This document shows positions 59,595 to 64,000 of a stretch of DNA of 64,000 nucleotides, piece after piece. Position 1 is the stretch's first letter, and each line of letters starts with the position of its first letter. A program made the translations under genes and the position numbers. The notes beneath the pieces were generated by a model. It made no database searches and had not been told where the DNA came from. It saw only the letters and a list, made by a program, of their open reading frames with translations. The DNA lies in contig NZ_JABAIJ010000001.1 of NCBI RefSeq assembly GCF_012641435.1, positions 930,001 to 994,000 of the forward strand. The letters run 5' to 3'. The stretch is from Rhizobium sp. P38BS-XIX (lineage in GTDB: Bacteria > Pseudomonadota > Alphaproteobacteria > Rhizobiales > Rhizobiaceae).

Positions 59595-60029
59595 TTACCC
59601 AGCGATATAGGCCTTGATCTGCTCCGCCTCGAGCTCGATCTCACGGATGCGCCATTTGACGACGTCACCGATCGATATGATGCCGCTGAGCTTGCCCTTT
59701 TCCTCGACGGGAACATGGCGGAAACGACGTGTCGTCATGGTTTCCATGAGTTCGTCGGTGGTGGTGTCTTCCTTGCAGCGATGAACCTTCGACGTCATCA
59801 TCGACGCGATCGGCTTGTCCAGGCACTCGTTGCCTTGTTTGGCAACCGCGTTGACGACATCCCGCTCCGTGAAGATGCCGGATATCTTTCCGCCCGGTCC
59901 AACGACGACGATTGCGCCGATCCGGTTTTCATTGAGAATTTTCGCGGCTTCCGCCACGGTCGTATTGCCGCCCGTCGTCACGACATCGCGGCCTTTGGCT
60001 TCAAGTATGGCCTTTACGGAAACTGACAT
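59595..60029 (-). CDS. Tandem CBS-domain protein
   Basis: 144 residues made almost wholly of two CBS domains (about 8-65: TVAEAAKILNENRIGAIVVV...GIFTERDVV; about 75-135: TTDELMETMTTRRFRHVPV...GIISIGDVVKW). Such pairs bind adenosine nucleotides and regulate partner proteins. GGGAGG lies about five bases before ATG 60029; an upstream in-frame start at 60062 is less likely. Partner is unknown; no transporter or IMPDH gene is adjacent. Confidence 0.92.
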   Translation of the reverse strand: MSVSVKAILEAKGRDVVTTGGNTTVAEAAKILNENRIGAIVVVGPGGKISGIFTERDVVNAVAKQGNECLDKPIASMMTSKVHRCKEDTTTDELMETMTTRRFRHVPVEEKGKLSGIISIGDVVKWRIREIELEAEQIKAYIAG

Positions 60030-60195
60030 TCGATCCTCCCATCTCGAAAGCATGGTGAACACTGCAGCGTCCGATATGTTCCGAAATCTACCCCCGGAGC
60101 TTAAAACCGGCGCCCGCCCGTCGGTCAGTCGATCTCCTCTATCGCATGATCGACGGAAGACGATGGTGCGCCCGTGTCAGCAATAAAGCAACAGC

Positions 60196-60969
60196 TCATT
60201 CTTCAAGCGGCAGCGCTTCAGGCTCTTCCTCGCGTGGTTGCCGGTCGAAGAGCGCAAAGAGGAGGAAACCGAACAAGAAGCCGCCGATATGAGCATCCCA
60301 CGCCACGGGTTGCGAGCTGTCGCCGACGAGCGTTATGCCGAAGGCGACGAGCGCATTACCGGCGACCCACATGATGATATAGGCCACGACCGTGCGGCTG
60401 CGCAGTGATTGCAGGACAGTCAGCCGGGGATTGCGATGCGCCTGCCCCATCGAAACACGCCGACCGTCCATCGCAGGAAACGCAAAGCGGCAGGCAGCGC
60501 CCATCAGTGCCGAAACCACGCCCGATGCGCCGATCAGCAATGTCTGGTCGCCCCAGTAAAGAGCTGCATGCAGAAAGGCCGAGGCGGCGGACGAGAAAAT
60601 CCAGAAGATCACATAGCGTAAGGTACCGATGCGCCGGGCCACGGGCGCGGCGAAGACCATCAGCCACAAGCTATTGAAAACGATATGTTCGATGCCGCCG
60701 TGCAGCAGCGAATAGGTGAGCGGCGTCCAAAGCCACTCAAGACCTTGCTGCGAGAGCGGAAAGGCGTAGCGAGCAGGTATGAAGCTGAAGGTGAAATAGA
60801 GCCAGTTCAGCGTATCGTCCGACCAGGACGGGACATTCATGATCGCAAAGACGGCCACGAGAACGGCAAGGCTGCCTAAAATAACTGGTGGGAGATTGAA
60901 GGCGGGAACGCGCTGCTGCTGCGGCCGTGGATCTTCCGGCTCTTGGCGCGGCAGCTGTTCATCATCCAT
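60196..60969 (-). CDS. Rhomboid-family intramembrane serine protease
   Basis: 257 residues with six membrane segments after a 25-residue polar N-terminus. The catalytic Ser149 is in GASGVVSALMG and His227 in WDAHIGGFLFG. The L1 loop WTPLTYSLLHGGIEHIVFNSLWL is also conserved. It cleaves single-span membrane proteins within or near the membrane. ATG 60969 is preferred; the longer open frame crosses a terminator at 61022-61054. Confidence 0.9.
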   Translation of the reverse strand: MDDEQLPRQEPEDPRPQQQRVPAFNLPPVILGSLAVLVAVFAIMNVPSWSDDTLNWLYFTFSFIPARYAFPLSQQGLEWLWTPLTYSLLHGGIEHIVFNSLWLMVFAAPVARRIGTLRYVIFWIFSSAASAFLHAALYWGDQTLLIGASGVVSALMGAACRFAFPAMDGRRVSMGQAHRNPRLTVLQSLRSRTVVAYIIMWVAGNALVAFGITLVGDSSQPVAWDAHIGGFLFGFLLFALFDRQPREEEPEALPLEE

Positions 60970-61021
60970 GTCTTGCTCTGCTTTTCTGTCGGTGTGACCG
61001 ACACATAGCGCAGCGAAACTC

Positions 61022-61054
61022 AAAAAAAAAGCCGCCCAGTATTCTCCGGGCGGC
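61022..61054 (-). terminator. Rho-independent terminator upstream of the rhomboid gene
   Basis: On the minus strand GCCGCCC and GGGCGGC form a seven-pair GC stem with a ten-base loop, then a run of nine T. It reads in the same direction as the rhomboid gene, 53 bases before its start, so it stops a transcript that begins further right, or acts as an attenuator. Confidence 0.85.
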
Positions 61055-61180
61055 GCATCGGGCGGTTTCTTCGAAGCTGACCTGAGGAGGCCGCCCCGCA
61101 CCCGGAAAGTTCGTGCAAGTCACTTCGTGAAGTGATGAACATTTCCTTTCATCCGGCGACGGAAAAGGCAATCGAAACCA
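61022..61180 (-). ncRNA. Candidate small RNA ending at the terminator
   Basis: A strong terminator lies at 61022-61054 with no protein gene on the minus strand before it. The 130 bases upstream contain a ten-codon frame (MKGNVHHFTK), the hairpin-prone ACTTCACGAAGTGAC and a CCTCCT stretch able to pair with Shine-Dalgarno sequences, as in rhizobial trans-acting sRNAs. No promoter could be fixed, so the 5' end is approximate. It could instead be the attenuated leader of the rhomboid gene. Confidence 0.35.
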
Positions 61181-61280
61181 TTCGTTAACCCTAATGGGCC
61201 GGCTCTGGCATGAAACTCGCAGGAGCTCGTGTGAAGGCTGAAAATGCCCTCGCAGTTGAATTGAAATGGGACATGGACGC

Positions 61281-61946
61281 ATGATGCGCCAGACGACGAG
61301 CATCGATATATTTACCTACTGGGAGCAGATCCGCGGCAACGCGGATGCACCTCTTCGTAGTTTGATACAACCATCGGCCGTAAGCCACATCCTTCCGGAA
61401 CTGTTCATTCTGGAAAACACGGTGGATGACAATCCGCGCTTTCGCCTGGCCGGCACTGCCATTTGCAATCTCATGGGGCGCGAGATTCGCGGCGAGAATT
61501 TTGCTGCGCTTTGGGCCGGCAGCCAGCAGGAAGACCCGGTGCGCATTGCGGCCGGCGTGATGACGCATGTCGTTCCCGCATTGATCACCGCCACCGGCTA
61601 TTGCATCAGCGGTCGCAGCGCGACGTTCGAGATGGTATTGATGCCGCTGCGAACGGCCGGCGATACGTGCGATCGGTTGCTGGGCTCCCTCACACCGACG
61701 GCGCCTTCCGCATGGCTCGGCAACGAACGCCTGGAATTTCTGGCGCTAGATCGCAGTCGGCTGCTTTACGAGCGCCCTGCCCGCCATCTGGATTTGCCGC
61801 CGCATCCCGATCCGACCGATCTATTGCCCTCCAGGGAAAGCATCGGACTGGGCGAATGGATGCGCAAAAAACTGAATCTTGCCATAAACGGCCGCGACAC
61901 GGCCAAAACTGAACCAACACGGGACAAAATTGACGGTCGTCGGTAA
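61281..61946 (+). CDS. PAS-fold (PAS_5) domain protein
   Basis: About 221 residues. The IDIFTYWEQIRGNADAPLRSLIQPSAVSHILPELFILE start and the FRLAGTAICNLMGREIRGENFAALW segment are the PAS_5 pattern common in alphaproteobacteria. The sensor-like fold has no output domain, so the ligand and partner are unknown. Several start codons cluster at 61266-61284; ATG 61281 is my choice. It lies 84 bases before a PilZ gene, suggesting a shared signalling context. Confidence 0.85.
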   Translation: MMRQTTSIDIFTYWEQIRGNADAPLRSLIQPSAVSHILPELFILENTVDDNPRFRLAGTAICNLMGREIRGENFAALWAGSQQEDPVRIAAGVMTHVVPALITATGYCISGRSATFEMVLMPLRTAGDTCDRLLGSLTPTAPSAWLGNERLEFLALDRSRLLYERPARHLDLPPHPDPTDLLPSRESIGLGEWMRKKLNLAINGRDTAKTEPTRDKIDGRR

Positions 61947-62030
61947 GTAGAGCCAGACGAAAGACAACCTTACCTTAAGAAGTTTCGGCTAGATCTAGCA
62001 CAAGACGCAATCGATTAAAGAAGCCTCTCG

Positions 62031-62660
62031 ATGCACTCATTCCAGCCGGCCCATGCGACGCGGTCAAATCAAATGGCAGGTAGTGCCCCGCGCAACGATC
62101 AGCGGACCTTTCAGCGGGTCCCGATCAACATGCAGGGTCGTCTGATGCTGGCAAATTACGAGGAATTCGAATGCGTCGTCACGGAAATGTCTCCGGGCGA
62201 CATGTATGTCACCTGTCTGGGACGTCCACGCACGCAAGAACGTGTCATCGCCTACATCGATCATCTCGGCCGCGTTGAAGGCAATGTGGTTCATGTCGAT
62301 GGCCGCGGTTTCAGCATGTCGATCAACGCGACCGAACGGAAGCGTGAAAAACTCGCGGCGCAGCTGACATGGCTTGCCAACAAGCATGAGCTTGGCCTGC
62401 CGGAAGATCGTCGCCACGATCGCCTGACCCCGCGCAACGTACTGAGCGAACTCGCACTCGACGACGGTACGATTTATACCTGCCGCATCATGGACCTTTC
62501 GCTCTCGGGTGCCGCAGTCGACGTGGAAGCGCGGCCGCCACTCGGCACGCCGGTCCGCCTCGGCAATATGCGCGGCCGCGTCGTGCGCCATTTCATGGAA
62601 GGTGTGGCGATCGAGTTTCTATCGCTCCAGTCTCGCGATACCTTGCGCGAATTTCTCTGA
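62031..62660 (+). CDS. Tandem PilZ-domain protein (c-di-GMP binding)
   Basis: 209 residues with two PilZ-like units. The first has RTFQR (25-29) and EMSPGD in place of D-x-S-x-x-G. The second has RRHDR (127-131) and an exact D-x-S-x-x-G in DLSLSG (155-160), so it should bind cyclic di-GMP; the first may be degenerate. There is no membrane segment or signal peptide. Such adaptors control motility and exopolysaccharide in rhizobia. It lies after the PAS gene on the same strand. Confidence 0.9.
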   Translation: MHSFQPAHATRSNQMAGSAPRNDQRTFQRVPINMQGRLMLANYEEFECVVTEMSPGDMYVTCLGRPRTQERVIAYIDHLGRVEGNVVHVDGRGFSMSINATERKREKLAAQLTWLANKHELGLPEDRRHDRLTPRNVLSELALDDGTIYTCRIMDLSLSGAAVDVEARPPLGTPVRLGNMRGRVVRHFMEGVAIEFLSLQSRDTLREFL

Positions 62661-62730
62661 TACTGTCATCCTCCTGTCACGCGGCGTCCTGAAATAGCGA
62701 CGCTTGTCTTCCTTTTTGCGTGACGGCGAG

Positions 62731-63693
62731 ATGCTCTACCCGGATTTCGTTCCCTTCGATCAAGGCCTAGCGGATGTCGGCGACGGCCAGAAGATCTTCT
62801 GGATGCAGTCCGGAAATCCGCAAGGCGTGCCGGTTCTGATCCTGCATGGCGGTCCAGGATCCGGCAGCTCGGGAGGAACACGGCGCTATTTCGATCCGCA
62901 ACATTACAGGATTATCCAATTCGACCAGCGCGGCTGCGGCAACAGCCTTCCGCACGCCTCGGAGCCGAACGCCGATCTGTCCACGAACACGACCTGGCAT
63001 TCGGTGGCCGATATCGAGCGGCTGAGGCTGATGTTTGAAATTGAGCGCTGGATCGTCTTCGGCAATTCGTGGGGATGCACACTCGCGCTCGTTTATGCGC
63101 AAGCCCATCCAGACCGCGTTTCAAGCCTGCTGGTCGCCGGTGTCACCATGACGAGACAGCCGGAGATAGACTGGCTCTATCGCGGGCTTGGTCGGTTCTT
63201 TCCCGAGGAATGGGCGCGGTTTCAGTCCGCCGTTCCAGCGGCGGATCGCAATGGCGACCTGGTCGGCGCTTATTATCGCCTTCTGCTCGATCCCGATCCC
63301 GCCACCCATATAAAAGCGGCAAGTGACTGGCATCGATGGGAAGCCGCGTCGATTCTGGTCGATCCTCGTGCAACGCTATCGGCGCGCTGGTCCGATCCGA
63401 ATTATCTGACGGCACGTGCCCGCATCATCACGCATTATTTTCATCATCGCGCGTGGCTGGAAGACGGCCAGATACTGCGGGATCTCCATCGGCTTGCCGC
63501 CATCCCCTGTACCATGATCCAGGGACGGCTCGATCTGGAAGCTCCCGTTGTCACGGCATGGGAGTTGTCGCGGGCGTGGCCGGCGGCCAAGCTGATCATC
63601 GTACCAACTGCGGCCCATTCGCTCGCAGCTTCGGAAATGGCTGCATCTATAGTTCAAGCGACCGACGCGCTACGCGCCAATATTTCTCGATAA
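62731..63693 (+). CDS. pip: Prolyl aminopeptidase
   Basis: About 320 residues, an alpha/beta hydrolase of peptidase family S33. It has HGGPGSG (oxyanion, about 39-45), FDQRGCGNSLPH, the nucleophile elbow GNSWGC with Ser at about 113, IQGRLDLEAPV (acid) and AAHSLA (His). It removes N-terminal proline from peptides. The frame continues upstream to a TTG at 62704; neither start has a clear ribosome site and ATG 62731 better fits the family. It is co-directional with the PilZ gene. Confidence 0.9.
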   Translation: MLYPDFVPFDQGLADVGDGQKIFWMQSGNPQGVPVLILHGGPGSGSSGGTRRYFDPQHYRIIQFDQRGCGNSLPHASEPNADLSTNTTWHSVADIERLRLMFEIERWIVFGNSWGCTLALVYAQAHPDRVSSLLVAGVTMTRQPEIDWLYRGLGRFFPEEWARFQSAVPAADRNGDLVGAYYRLLLDPDPATHIKAASDWHRWEAASILVDPRATLSARWSDPNYLTARARIITHYFHHRAWLEDGQILRDLHRLAAIPCTMIQGRLDLEAPVVTAWELSRAWPAAKLIIVPTAAHSLAASEMAASIVQATDALRANISR

Positions 63694-64000
63694 AAAATCA
63701 AATTTTTTTTTGGGCTGATTTTCCCAAATTGGCACAGGTTCGCATGTTTCCGGCCGCCTCCTCGGCGTTCCCTTCGTTTCGGACGCCTTCTCTGTCCCAT
63801 CATGAAGCACTTAAACGTGCCGGAACGCGGCTCCTCGTTAAGAATCCAGTTGGTCGGAAAACATTTTAAAACAGCGCGCTGCCGCGATTCCACGCGCGAA
63901 TTCTCATACCGGAACCATTCAAATTTTAATCGAATTTGCCGAAAAACTGATTCAAGTTTTCTGCGTGTTTTATGAAAGTTTGATCCAGATTTGAATAAAC
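63694..64000. other. AT-rich intergenic stretch to the window end; no gene seen
   Basis: The last 307 bases are noticeably richer in A and T than the rest of the window, with a run of nine T near 63710. I find no convincing open frame or hairpin terminator. A promoter for a gene beyond the window is possible near 63940-63990. Confidence 0.5.

Overview
The window reads as a chromosomal segment of a fast-growing rhizobium (Alphaproteobacteria, Rhizobiaceae, probably genus Rhizobium). The evidence is GC-rich coding DNA, alphaproteobacterial gene runs (tatD-metG, holB-tmk, ppiD-trpD-trpC-moaC-moeA, tpiA-secG-pyrG) and rhizobial families such as DUF1127, DUF2336, FtrA plus rhodanese, and CHASE2 cyclase plus FecR. 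No transposase, integrase, CRISPR array or rRNA was seen. The one tRNA is tRNA-Ser(UGA).

Layout. 1-5 kb: partial ABC exporter, DHFR-like reductase, LysR regulator facing a DUF1127 gene across a palindrome, and a D,D-carboxypeptidase. 5-15 kb: a minus-strand housekeeping run (ybaK, MBL hydrolase, tatD, metG, then holB, tmk, a second D,D-carboxypeptidase, rlpA), interrupted between metG and holB by a TauE/SafE gene and an orphan gene. 15-23.5 kb: GNAT, an ECF41-type sigma factor with an internal stop next to its flavoprotein partner, a frameshifted two-helix membrane protein, tRNA-Ser, a 3-methyladenine glycosylase, a VOC protein and an emrRAB-like efflux operon. 23.5-29 kb: ppiD-trpDC-moaC-moeA, closed by a strong terminator. 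29-39 kb: gnd, tehA-like, two divergent citrate-synthase-family genes, a frameshifted CHASE2 cyclase with its FecR partner, a Ni/Co permease, rhodanese and a frameshifted FtrA. 39-46 kb: pyrG, secG, tpiA, a secreted hydrolase and parE. 46-64 kb: secreted esterase-like protein, AI-2E transporter, DUF2336, flavin enzymes, a secreted repeat protein, acyltransferase, thrS, yidD, an Fe-S scaffold, folE behind a probable THF-II riboswitch, hisI, patatin, CBS, rhomboid, PAS, tandem PilZ and prolyl aminopeptidase.

Most of the window is ordinary core genome: translation (metG, thrS, ybaK, tRNA-Ser), replication (holB, tmk, parE), nucleotide and tryptophan synthesis, molybdopterin synthesis and envelope maintenance. 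What stands out is the group of four broken regulatory or accessory genes: a nonsense codon in the ECF41 sigma gene and single frameshifts in the SLATT-like, cyclase and ftrA genes. Also notable are the two citrate-synthase-family genes separated by paired palindromes (one fused to a DNA-binding-like N-terminus), a carboxypeptidase that has lost its KTG motif, the folE leader, and a candidate terminator-ended small RNA near 61.1 kb. I saw no completely new multi-gene system. All assignments rest on reading motifs by eye, without database searches.
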